A DNA stretch of 64,000 nucleotides from Ga0077555 sp033764055 (GTDB lineage: Bacteria; Pseudomonadota; Alphaproteobacteria; Rhizobiales; Hyphomicrobiaceae), in assembly GCA_033764055.1 (NCBI GenBank), contig JANRJI010000088.1, positions 8,275 to 72,274 on the forward strand. Reading direction: 5' to 3'. Each line of letters starts with the position of its first letter. The stretch's first letter is position 1. The notes under the pieces were generated by a model. It was not told where the DNA came from. It saw nothing but the letters and a program-made list of their open reading frames with translations, and searched no databases. Both the position numbers and the translations under genes were made by a program. Of this stretch, positions 25,777-33,902 are shown piece after piece.

Positions 25777-27627
25777 TCACCGCCTGCCGAACAGCCGCTC
25801 GACGTCGGCGAGATTGAGCTCGACGTACGTCGGGCGGCCGTGATTGCACTGGCCCGAGAACGGCGTCGCCTCCATCTCGCGCAGCAGGGCATTCATCTCA
25901 TCAGGCGTGAGCCGTCGGCCGGCCCTCACGCTGCCATGGCAGGCCATGGTGGCGCAGACCGCCTCGAGCCGCTCCCGCAATGCCGTCGTGCCGCCACCGT
26001 TCAGAACGTTGGCGAGCAGGTCGCGGACGAGCCCTCCAGCGTCCACTTTGCCGAGCAGTGCCGGCACCTCGCGCACGGCGACCGCACCGGGACCGAATGC
26101 CTCAATGGCGAGCCCGAGCTCCGCGAGCTCGTCGGACCAGTCGGTCAGCAGCGCCACCTCGTCCGGGTCCATCTCGACGATCTCGGGGATGAGTAGCCCC
26201 TGGCGGGCGACGCCACCATCCGCCAGCGCCCGTTTCATGCGCTCGTAGACCAGCCGCTCGTGCGCCGCATGCTGGTCGACCAGCACCACCGAGGATCGCG
26301 TCTCGGCAACGATATAGGTGCCGTGCAGCTGTGCCCGCGCGGCGCCGAGCGGCCTGTCCAGATCTCGCTCCTGAGCAGGAACGGCCGCGGCAGCGGTATC
26401 GGCCGAGGGCGCGACCAGCAGCTCGTCGAGGGGAGCCTGCATGGCCTCGCCGAATCCCGACGCATAGGATGGGCGGCCTGGCCGCGTCACGCCTGGGCTC
26501 CAGATCGAACCTCGAGCGTTGGAGTCTGAGCTGCGCGCGAGCGTCGTCGCCACGGGCGACACCTCGGCCGCCGCTCGCTCCTTGGCCATCGAGTCGAGCG
26601 TGCGGTGGCCACCCGTCACCGTCGCGCGATGCCCGGCCCCCTGCAGGGCATGCCTCAAACCACCGATAATCAGGCTCCGCGCTGCACCCGCATCGCGGAA
26701 CCGCACCTCCGCCTTGGTCGGATGCACGTTGACGTCCACCTCGTGCGGATCGAGCTCGACGAAAAGCGCCACGAGCGGGTGCCGGCCCTTCGGCAGCAGA
26801 TCCCCATAGGCTGCCCTCACCGCGCCGAGCATCAGCCGGTCGCGCACCGGCCGGCCGTTGACGAACAGGAATTGCAGCCCGGCGTCCGGCCGGTGCAGCG
26901 TCGGCAATCCGGCGAAGCCCATGACACGCACGCCATCCCGCTGGCCGTCGAGACTCAGGGCGTCATCGAGGAACTCGCGTCCCATGATGCGGGCGAGACG
27001 CTTCAACAGCCCATCAGCCCCGGCAGCCTGCGCAGGCAGCACGAGCCCTGCACGCTCGCCCGTGGTCAACGAGAATGCAATCTGCGGGTGCGCCATGGCC
27101 AGCCGCTTCACAGTCTCGCTGATGGCGAGGGTCTCCGACCGCTCCGATTTCATGAACTTGAGCCGCGCCGGCGTCGCCGAGAACAGCCCGACCACCTCGA
27201 CGATGGTGCCGGCATTGAGCGCCGCAGGCCGCAGGCCGCCCTTGGCCCCGCGGTCGACCACGATCTCGAGGCCGGTTGCCGCATTCCGCGTCCGCGTCCG
27301 AATCGAGAGCGTCGCCACGGAGCCGATCGACGGCAGGGCCTCGCCGCGAAAGCCGAGCGTCCGGATGTCGAGCAGGTCCTCGTCGGCGAGCTTCGACGTG
27401 GCGTGGCGCTCGACGGCGAGCGTCAGATCGGCCTCATCCATGCCCGAGCCGTCGTCGGTCACCCGGACGAGCGACAGCCCACCACTGGCCGTGATGATCT
27501 CGATTTCGTTGGAGCCCGCGTCGATGGCGTTCTCGACCAGCTCCTTGACCACGCTGGCCGGGCGCTCGATGACCTCGCCGGCCGCGATGCGGTTGACCGT
27601 CTCTGGCTTGAGCTGACGTACGGCCAA
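25777..27627 (-). CDS. mutL: DNA mismatch repair protein MutL (endonuclease type)
   Basis: A 616-residue MutL, which couples MutS mismatch recognition to strand incision. The N-terminal GHKL ATPase shows VVKELVENAIDAG, DDGSGMD and TLGFRGEALPSIGSV. A Pro/Ala-rich linker (about 340-440) follows, then the C-terminal dimerisation/endonuclease domain with the metal-site motif DQHAAHERLVYE (from 451), ACHGS (about 562) and CNHGRP (about 594). These motifs mark a nicking MutL, as expected in bacteria without MutH. It is downstream of pgi on the same strand, part of the conserved minus-strand block. Confidence 0.96.
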   Translation of the reverse strand: MAVRQLKPETVNRIAAGEVIERPASVVKELVENAIDAGSNEIEIITASGGLSLVRVTDDGSGMDEADLTLAVERHATSKLADEDLLDIRTLGFRGEALPSIGSVATLSIRTRTRNAATGLEIVVDRGAKGGLRPAALNAGTIVEVVGLFSATPARLKFMKSERSETLAISETVKRLAMAHPQIAFSLTTGERAGLVLPAQAAGADGLLKRLARIMGREFLDDALSLDGQRDGVRVMGFAGLPTLHRPDAGLQFLFVNGRPVRDRLMLGAVRAAYGDLLPKGRHPLVALFVELDPHEVDVNVHPTKAEVRFRDAGAARSLIIGGLRHALQGAGHRATVTGGHRTLDSMAKERAAAEVSPVATTLARSSDSNARGSIWSPGVTRPGRPSYASGFGEAMQAPLDELLVAPSADTAAAAVPAQERDLDRPLGAARAQLHGTYIVAETRSSVVLVDQHAAHERLVYERMKRALADGGVARQGLLIPEIVEMDPDEVALLTDWSDELAELGLAIEAFGPGAVAVREVPALLGKVDAGGLVRDLLANVLNGGGTTALRERLEAVCATMACHGSVRAGRRLTPDEMNALLREMEATPFSGQCNHGRPTYVELNLADVERLFGRR

Positions 27628-27703
27628 GGTGATCGCCTCCGACTGACGCGCACGTCGGGCCGCGCTGGCCGGATCACCTCCGGAGGAACGGGACCGCTGA
27701 GCC

Positions 27704-29071
27704 TCAGCTCGACAGCCGCTGGCGCGTCAGCACCTTGGCAAGCTCGACGGCCGGCTGATCAAAAGCATCGATGTGGAGCAGGCGGGCCGCGAGAATCGTC
27801 TCGAGCATCATGTGCATCAAGAGAGCGCCGAAGGCGGCCTCGTCAAGCCGGTCGAGATCGATTCCGCGCACGGCCCGACCAGCTTTCCCCAGAGCTTCGG
27901 GCACCGCGTCCGCCTGAGCCGCGACGAGATCGCCCAAGGCACGATCGGCGAGGAAGCCGATGCCCGCCTTCCGGGCGAGCTCCGCTTCGAGCCTCGGCCC
28001 CACCCCGGCCGTTGGCGCACGCACGACCGACACGAAATGCTCGTTGGGACCGTCCATGAACAGCTGCAGCTGGCTGTGCTGGTCCCACGGCCCGAGGCAC
28101 GCGACCGGCGTCGTCCCCTGCCCGTTCTTGCCGAGACTCTCGGCCCAGAGCTGGACGTACCAATCGCCGAAACGTCCGAGCCGGTCCGCGTAGGGCATCA
28201 TGACGTTGACGCGCACGCCGCGCGACTTTGCGAGACCAATGGCGACCGCGGCACCGACGGCCGGCGCGAAATCGGCCGGCGCCTCGCCATCGATGAGTTG
28301 CCGAACCACGGCAGCCGCACCACCGCGCAGCGCGCGGACGTCCAGACCCCGCGCGATTGCCGCCACCAGGCCGACATTCGTGAGCACGGAAAACCGCCCA
28401 CCGACGCCGGGCGGGTGGTCGAGGATTGGGAACCCCAGGTCGCGGGCCAGGACGCGCAGGCCGGACAGCTTGCCCGGTGCGCTCGGCGGATCCGCAATTG
28501 CCAGGAACATCTCGGGAATCCTGTCGCCGAGGCCCCTGGCCCGCACGGCCCCGAGGGCCGCCACGGCTTGCGACAAGGTTTCTGGCGTGCCGCCCGACTT
28601 CGAGATGACGACGAAGCGCGTCGTGCCCAGGTCGAGGCGGTCGAGCGCACGACCCAGCGTCAAGGCATCCAGATTGTCATAAAATCGGGTGCGCGGCCGC
28701 GCCAGCTGCCCCTCCTCGAAGCCTCCCGGCAGGTTCCAGCCGTTGAGCTGTGCCAGGGCCTGACCGCCGAGGCTCGAGCCGCCGGTCCCAAGGAAAACGA
28801 TGGTCCGGGCGCCCCGCGAAAGAGCGGCCATCGCGGCCTCGGCAGCTTCTATATCGTCCTTGCCTTCTGGCACGCGCAGGTGTGGCAAGGAGCCGTCCCG
28901 GTAGGCGCGCCGCAGATCGTCCAGCGGCCCTGCGAGCCGGTCGGCCCAGACGCCGAGCTCGGCCGTGGTCAAGCCGCTCGCTCCGATCCGCGCGTCGAGG
29001 CATCCCGCGATGTCCTGCGTGATCAGCCGCCGGCCGGCACCGTCGACGATCGTCTGCCTCTGGCTCGTCAC
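27704..29071 (-). CDS. pgi: Glucose-6-phosphate isomerase
   Basis: A 455-residue phosphoglucose isomerase that interconverts glucose-6-phosphate and fructose-6-phosphate, with two SIS subdomains. Visible motifs include VFLGTGGSSLGGQAL (sugar-phosphate binding), VISKSGGTPETL and GVGGRFSVLTNVG, with QLWAESLGKNGQG in the second half. The start is GTG at 29071, preceded by an AGGAG site seven bases away; another in-frame GTG at 29107 would add 12 residues but has no better site. Somewhat shorter than the long E. coli form, and like other alphaproteobacterial Pgi. Lies between the M16 pair and mutL. Confidence 0.92.
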   Translation of the reverse strand: MTSQRQTIVDGAGRRLITQDIAGCLDARIGASGLTTAELGVWADRLAGPLDDLRRAYRDGSLPHLRVPEGKDDIEAAEAAMAALSRGARTIVFLGTGGSSLGGQALAQLNGWNLPGGFEEGQLARPRTRFYDNLDALTLGRALDRLDLGTTRFVVISKSGGTPETLSQAVAALGAVRARGLGDRIPEMFLAIADPPSAPGKLSGLRVLARDLGFPILDHPPGVGGRFSVLTNVGLVAAIARGLDVRALRGGAAAVVRQLIDGEAPADFAPAVGAAVAIGLAKSRGVRVNVMMPYADRLGRFGDWYVQLWAESLGKNGQGTTPVACLGPWDQHSQLQLFMDGPNEHFVSVVRAPTAGVGPRLEAELARKAGIGFLADRALGDLVAAQADAVPEALGKAGRAVRGIDLDRLDEAAFGALLMHMMLETILAARLLHIDAFDQPAVELAKVLTRQRLSS

Positions 29072-29182
29072 GGCATTCTCCTGTCGTCTGCAATAAGCCG
29101 AGAGCACCGCGGCAAGGTGCTGTGCCGCGCCAACCGGCGGATGGCCGGCCCGTTGACTGCTGCCCCTATGGCATGGCGAGTG

Positions 29183-30979
29183 TCAACCCGGATTGAGGCC
29201 CTTCGGCTTGCCGACCACGGTCACCAGAAGGTCGTCCACCTTGAGCAGGCGCTTCGCGGCCCGCTGAACGTCCTCGAGCGTGACTGCCTCGACCAGCGCA
29301 TTCCTCTTGTCGACGTAGTCGATGCCCATTTCCTCGTCGAGCATCCAGAGCAGCTGGCTCGCGATCTTCGAGTTTGTGTCGAACCGCAGCGCGAACGAGC
29401 CGGTAAGGTAGCTCTTGGCGTTCTCCAGCTCGGCGACCGTCGGCCCGGTATCGGCCATCCGCTGCAACTCTGCCCGGATTACGTCGATCGACTCTTTGAC
29501 GGCCTCATTCTTCGTGGCGACGCCTCCCGCGAACAAGGCGGCATTCCGATAGGGCTGCAGATAGCTGTAGACCGAGTAGGCAAGCCCCCGCTTCTCGCGA
29601 ACCTGCTCCGTCAGCCGCGAGGCGAACCCGCCACCGCCCAGGATGTGGTTCATGACGAAGGCCGCCATGAAATCCGGATCCTTGCGGCCGAGACCGGCCA
29701 TCCCGAACTGGACGACCGACTGTGGCACGTCCATCTCGAGCACGTTGAGCTTCACGACAGGCTTCGGCTCGGCCTTCGTCACCGGCACCAGCTCGGCCTT
29801 GGCCTCGAGCCCGCCGAACACGCGGTCGAGCACCTCGGCGAGCGCCTTGGCGTCGATGTCGCCGACGGCCACCACCTTGAGATTGCTCCGCGCGAACGTC
29901 CGTCGCCTGAAGGACTCGAGATCAGCCGACGTGATCGAGGCGACGGTCTCGGCGGTGCCCTCCGAGGGCCGCCCGTAGGCGTGCCCTGGAAACGCCGCTG
30001 CAGCCCAGGCCTTGGCCGCGACCTTCTCGGGATTCTTCGACGCATAGGCGAGGTTGGCGAGCAGCTGCTTCTTGATGCGCTCCACGGCATCCGCGTCGAA
30101 GCGCGGCTTGTTGAGCGCCAGCCGCAGCATCTCGAGTGCCGGCTCCCGATTGGCCGACAATGTCTCGAAGTTGCCATAGAGGCCGTCACGCGAATCCTCG
30201 AAGCTCATGCGAACGGCAAGCTCCTCCATTCGCTCCTGGAAGTGCGTCGCGTCGAGATCGCCGGCCCCCTCGTCCATCATCGCGGTGATGAAGTTGGCGA
30301 GGCCTTCCTTGCCGGCCGGATCCTGGCTGTTGCCGCCGTCGAAAACGAAGCGCAGGGCCAGCAGTGGAACGCTGTGCTCCTCGACCAGCCAGGCTTTGAT
30401 GCCACCGGGGCTCGTGATGTCCTGAATTTTCATTTTGCTCTTCGCAAGCTTCGCGACGGGCGCGACTGTCGCACCACCGGACGCGGTCGTGGCCTTCGTC
30501 TCGGCCGCTTTGGCCGGGCTCGCAGCCGTCGCCGCGGGAGTTTTCGCGGCGGGCGCCTCGGCAGTGCGCCAGGCCTTGCTCGGTCGCCCTTCGGATGCCG
30601 CCGCCGGCCCACTGGCCGCAATAGCGGTCGGAGCCGCCCCCGGAACGAGCGCTGAAGTGACGGACGAGTCGGACCCAGGCGGCTCCTTCACCTCCGCGGC
30701 CCGTGCGACGGTGATCGTCTTCACAGGTCGGCCCGCCGCTCCCGGCTTCTCCACCGTGTCCGCCGAGGTCATGGCGGCCGCACCGTTGAGACCTGGGTTG
30801 ACGACGGAGCCGCTAGGCACCGCAGGGCCGACGACCGCCGCAACCGGCACCGGTTGCGGCAGCACCAGCGACAAGCCTCCGAGCACCAGACAGACGCCGC
30901 CGATCAGCATCCAGAGGCGGCGGCCCGGTGTCTGATTGTCGAGCCAAATCCGAAACCCATTGCCACGCATCGAGGACAT
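29183..30979 (-). CDS. M16 family peptidase-like protein, non-catalytic subunit with membrane anchor and long linker
   Basis: A 598-residue M16 (pitrilysin/processing-peptidase) family protein. Residues 23-42 form a transmembrane or uncleaved signal segment; residues 45-180 are an Ala/Pro/Thr/Lys-rich disordered linker. The M16 fold starts at about 183. At the position of the zinc-binding HxxEH motif it has GLANFITAMM (227-236), so both histidines and the glutamate are missing and it cannot be a metallopeptidase itself. The later RLTEQVREKRGLAYSVYSY motif, which shapes the substrate cavity, is kept. Start codons of this gene lie 18 bases after the stop of the active subunit gene, suggesting a heterodimer. 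The extra linker is unusual compared with the 430-460 residues typical of partners. Confidence 0.9.
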   Translation of the reverse strand: MSSMRGNGFRIWLDNQTPGRRLWMLIGGVCLVLGGLSLVLPQPVPVAAVVGPAVPSGSVVNPGLNGAAAMTSADTVEKPGAAGRPVKTITVARAAEVKEPPGSDSSVTSALVPGAAPTAIAASGPAAASEGRPSKAWRTAEAPAAKTPAATAASPAKAAETKATTASGGATVAPVAKLAKSKMKIQDITSPGGIKAWLVEEHSVPLLALRFVFDGGNSQDPAGKEGLANFITAMMDEGAGDLDATHFQERMEELAVRMSFEDSRDGLYGNFETLSANREPALEMLRLALNKPRFDADAVERIKKQLLANLAYASKNPEKVAAKAWAAAAFPGHAYGRPSEGTAETVASITSADLESFRRRTFARSNLKVVAVGDIDAKALAEVLDRVFGGLEAKAELVPVTKAEPKPVVKLNVLEMDVPQSVVQFGMAGLGRKDPDFMAAFVMNHILGGGGFASRLTEQVREKRGLAYSVYSYLQPYRNAALFAGGVATKNEAVKESIDVIRAELQRMADTGPTVAELENAKSYLTGSFALRFDTNSKIASQLLWMLDEEMGIDYVDKRNALVEAVTLEDVQRAAKRLLKVDDLLVTVVGKPKGLNPG

Positions 30980-30997
30980 TGTTGCATCCTATACCGA

Positions 30998-32455
30998 TCA
31001 GGTGCGCCCGCCGGGTGTCGTGACCGCGGGTGCCGCAGCCGGTCCCGCCGCCGGCTTTGCGCTGGCGCCACTCGCCACCTCGGGCGCGACGGGTATCAGC
31101 GTCCCGGTCACCGACCGCCGCACATCGAGATATTTCGCCGCCACCTTGGCCGCGTCCTCGAGCGAGACTTTCGCAATTCGATCGGGCCACTCCTCGATGT
31201 CCTTGACCGTCCGCCCGACGGTCAGCGACCAACCGTAGCGACGTGCCAGAGAGCTCTGGTTGTCCGACTCGTAAATGTATTCGGCGAGATACGACTTCTT
31301 CGCGCGCTCGAGCTCCGCCGCGGTGATGCCGTTCTTCTTGACGTCCTCGATCACGCTGTCGAGCGCGGCTTCGATCTTGTCCAGGCCCATGCCGTCAGCC
31401 GGAACGGCGTAGACCGAGATCTTGCCCGAGTCCCGCCCGCTGCCCGAATACCAGCCGCCGGTGCTGGAAGCGACCTTGTCGGCTACCACCAGCCGCTTGT
31501 AGATCCGGCTCGTCGAGCCGGACGCCACGACCTTCATCAACAGGTCGAGTGCCTCGGCCTCGCCGGGCTCGGCCGTGTTGTAGGCCGGCGCAAAATAGCT
31601 CCTGTGCAGCGACGGCTTGCCGGCCCGCGCATCCTTCAGCTCGATCCGTCGAGCCGCGCGATGCGGCGGCTCCATGGCTCGCGGCATGGCCTTGACCGCG
31701 CCATTCGATGGGATGGCCCCGTAAATCTCCTCGGCCAGTGGCTTGAGCTCCTCGGGCGTGATATCGCCGGTGACGACGAGGATGGCGTTGTTCGGCGCGT
31801 AGAAGCGCTTGTAGAAAGCGATCGCATCCTCTCGCGACAGCTTGGCCATCTCGTGCTCCCACCCGATCACGGGCAGACCGTAAGGATGCGAGAGGTAGAG
31901 CATCGCATTCATCTGCTCGTCGAGCAGCGCCGACGGGTTGTTCTCGGTGCGCGAGCGCCGCTCCTCGAGAATCACGTTGCGCTCGGTGAGAACCTCTTTC
32001 TCCTCGAGACGGAGGTTCACCATCCGATCCGCCTCCATCTCCATGACGGTGCGCAGGCGGTCCTTGGCGATGCGCTGGAAGTAGGCGGTGACATCATGCC
32101 CCGTGAAGGCGTTGTCCTGGCCGCCGAGCCGCGACACGATCTTCGAGAATTCCCCGGTCGGGATTTTGTCCGTCGACTTGAACATCAGGTGCTCAAGAAA
32201 ATGGGCGATCCCCGAGACACCTGGTGGCTCGTCGGCGGCGCCGACCCTGTACCAGACCATGTGCGTGACCACTGGCGCCCGGTGATCCTCGACGACGACA
32301 ACGACCATGCCGTTCTTGAGCATGAACTCGGTGGCACGCGGCGCTGCCTGCACACCGGCAGAGAACGAGGAGAGCGTGAGCATGGCTGTCACCAGGAGCG
32401 AGACGAGGACCCAGACGGGGCGGGGAAGGATCGTGCGGGGGTGATGGACGGGCAT
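30998..32455 (-). CDS. M16 family zinc metallopeptidase, catalytic subunit
   Basis: A 485-residue M16 peptidase. The inverted zinc motif H85-F-L-E88-H89 lies in SGIAHFLEHLMF, and the third ligand Glu is in the NVILEERRSR helix about 75 residues later. An N-terminal hydrophobic segment with AAPRA following (residues 12-38) is a signal peptide, so it acts in the periplasm. The C-terminus ends in an Ala/Pro-rich tail. The ATG at 32455 was chosen; a longer reading (to 32608) adds an Arg/Cys-rich stretch before the signal peptide. It is directly upstream of the inactive M16 subunit and probably works with it to degrade peptides or process envelope proteins. Confidence 0.92.
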   Translation of the reverse strand: MPVHHPRTILPRPVWVLVSLLVTAMLTLSSFSAGVQAAPRATEFMLKNGMVVVVVEDHRAPVVTHMVWYRVGAADEPPGVSGIAHFLEHLMFKSTDKIPTGEFSKIVSRLGGQDNAFTGHDVTAYFQRIAKDRLRTVMEMEADRMVNLRLEEKEVLTERNVILEERRSRTENNPSALLDEQMNAMLYLSHPYGLPVIGWEHEMAKLSREDAIAFYKRFYAPNNAILVVTGDITPEELKPLAEEIYGAIPSNGAVKAMPRAMEPPHRAARRIELKDARAGKPSLHRSYFAPAYNTAEPGEAEALDLLMKVVASGSTSRIYKRLVVADKVASSTGGWYSGSGRDSGKISVYAVPADGMGLDKIEAALDSVIEDVKKNGITAAELERAKKSYLAEYIYESDNQSSLARRYGWSLTVGRTVKDIEEWPDRIAKVSLEDAAKVAAKYLDVRRSVTGTLIPVAPEVASGASAKPAAGPAAAPAVTTPGGRT

Positions 32456-32705
32456 ATTTGCGGCAATCCCTTGGGCACGCACCGGCCGAGACGCAAAGAC
32501 CAACCGGGGCCGAGAAGAGTCCGGGCGGCCTCGTGCGGCACGCACGCCAGCCCGCGCAACGCACACCGAGCAGAGCACGCGGCCACAGAGACCGGCAGCG
32601 CTCCACATGTTGGCGCTCGCTCAATCGATGTCAAATGACAACGGGTTAATCGTCAGCGATGAGCCCCTGCTCTCGCGAGGGCAGCGGCTCTCGGTCCGAC
32701 GGAGA

Positions 32706-33173
32706 TCAGTCGCCGAAGAGCGAGCTGCCGATGAACGAGAAGATGCTGTTGCAGCGCCCGTGCGGCCCTTCGTCGGCGCCGATCTCGTCCTTGTGTGCCT
32801 TCTTCTTCCAGTTGCCATCCTGGCAGTAGCTGTCCTGCTGCTGCTTCTTGGCATCGGCGCTGGCCAACTTCTTCTGGTCGGGATCTTGTGGCCAAGCCTC
32901 ATTGGTCGCCGCAGGAGGCGGCGGAGCATTGGCTGTCAGCTCGCCCGGCGCGGGAAGGGACTGTCCACTCGGTGGCAGGACCAGCGGTGCCCTGGCCTCG
33001 GTTTTCGGCTCGGCCTTCTTGCCGAGCGCCCCCGTCAGTCCGACGGCGTCGAAGATCTTGCCGTTGAACTCGACGTCGTTCAAGCCACCGCCGCAGCCAG
33101 CGACCCCCGCAAGGGATGCGACAACGGCCCCACGGATCATAATCGAGCGCGCACGCCGGATGGTGACGGTCAT
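32706..33173 (-). CDS. Small lipoprotein, DUF3035 (BamF-like)
   Basis: A 155-residue lipoprotein. The signal peptide ends in a lipobox LAGVAGC with Cys27 as the modified residue. The segment ARAPLVLPPSGQSLPAPGE matches the proline-rich pattern of DUF3035 proteins, annotated in some alphaproteobacteria as beta-barrel assembly component BamF. The gene position between lspA and the M16 peptidase pair is the same as for DUF3035 genes in related genomes. The C-terminal half is charged (Lys/Gln/Asp-rich) with two cysteines that could form a disulfide. ATG at 33173 has GGGAG eight bases upstream. The BamF role is by family naming only. Confidence 0.78.
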   Translation of the reverse strand: MTVTIRRARSIMIRGAVVASLAGVAGCGGGLNDVEFNGKIFDAVGLTGALGKKAEPKTEARAPLVLPPSGQSLPAPGELTANAPPPPAATNEAWPQDPDQKKLASADAKKQQQDSYCQDGNWKKKAHKDEIGADEGPHGRCNSIFSFIGSSLFGD

Positions 33174-33229
33174 GTGTCGTGCTCCCCCGTCGGCTCACCG
33201 CCGACATTCATCGCGCCCCTCTCCGCCGT

Positions 33230-33745
33230 CTACGCGGCCTTAGAGGCATCTTTGCGACTCGTCCAGAACGAATCATACAGAAGGCCGACCACACCGGCAA
33301 CAATCGCTACATCAGCGATATTGAACACATACCAGTAAAATCCGAATGCATGCAGGGAAAAGAAGTCGGCGACCCCGCCCAGCAGCACGCGATCGAGGGC
33401 GTTGGCCAGCGCCCCCCCGATGATGAGCCCGAGGCTCCAGGCGATGACGCGGTTCGACGTGGCATGCGACAGCCACCCCCAGAGCAGGAGAGACGTAACG
33501 ACTGCAAATCCGGTCAGCAGCCATGGGCCGGTGTTGTGCAGAAGTCCGTAGGAGACGCCCTTGTTCAAGACGAACACGAGATCGAGGAACGGAGCAAGGT
33601 GCACACGACCGCGCTCTCCGATTCGATAGACGTGGATCATCCACCACTTGTGCGCCTGGTCCAACGCAAACGTCGCCACCACGACCCAAAGGCCGAGGCG
33701 GGACATGGGACCCCAGAGCAGCGAGCTGTTGACCGCCTTGATCAT
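33230..33745 (-). CDS. lspA: Lipoprotein signal peptidase (signal peptidase II)
   Basis: A 171-residue inner-membrane aspartic peptidase that cleaves prolipoprotein signal peptides after lipid attachment. Four transmembrane segments are visible. The catalytic aspartates are Asp118 (GALANALDRV) and Asp145 (FNIADVAI), and the N-terminal DQAHKWWM and LNKGVSYG segments are typical. It lies downstream of ileS on the same strand, as is common in bacteria, with a gap of about 157 bases. The next gene downstream encodes a lipoprotein that would be its substrate. Confidence 0.95.
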   Translation of the reverse strand: MIKAVNSSLLWGPMSRLGLWVVVATFALDQAHKWWMIHVYRIGERGRVHLAPFLDLVFVLNKGVSYGLLHNTGPWLLTGFAVVTSLLLWGWLSHATSNRVIAWSLGLIIGGALANALDRVLLGGVADFFSLHAFGFYWYVFNIADVAIVAGVVGLLYDSFWTSRKDASKAA

Positions 33746-33902
33746 GCACCTCGTCTAGTCGTCCCTTGCCGCACGGGCAAGAGCGGGCGAGCAGATCCCA
33801 CCGCTCCGTGGCACGCGTGGTGCAGGCCTGCTTCGGTGGGCCGCGACCTCGGCAGATTGCGGATGGCGCGCATCGGCTGAATTCCGACGCACACCACCAG
33901 TC

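Noticed and set aside
27773..30655. A 960-codon open frame on the plus strand opposite pgi and the M16 gene
   Set aside because: It is the antisense of two clear genes in GC-rich DNA, rich in Arg/His/Asp/Glu and without any recognisable domain or ribosome binding site.
30854..32638. A 594-codon plus-strand open frame opposite the M16 genes
   Set aside because: Antisense shadow of well-defined peptidase genes; no domain.
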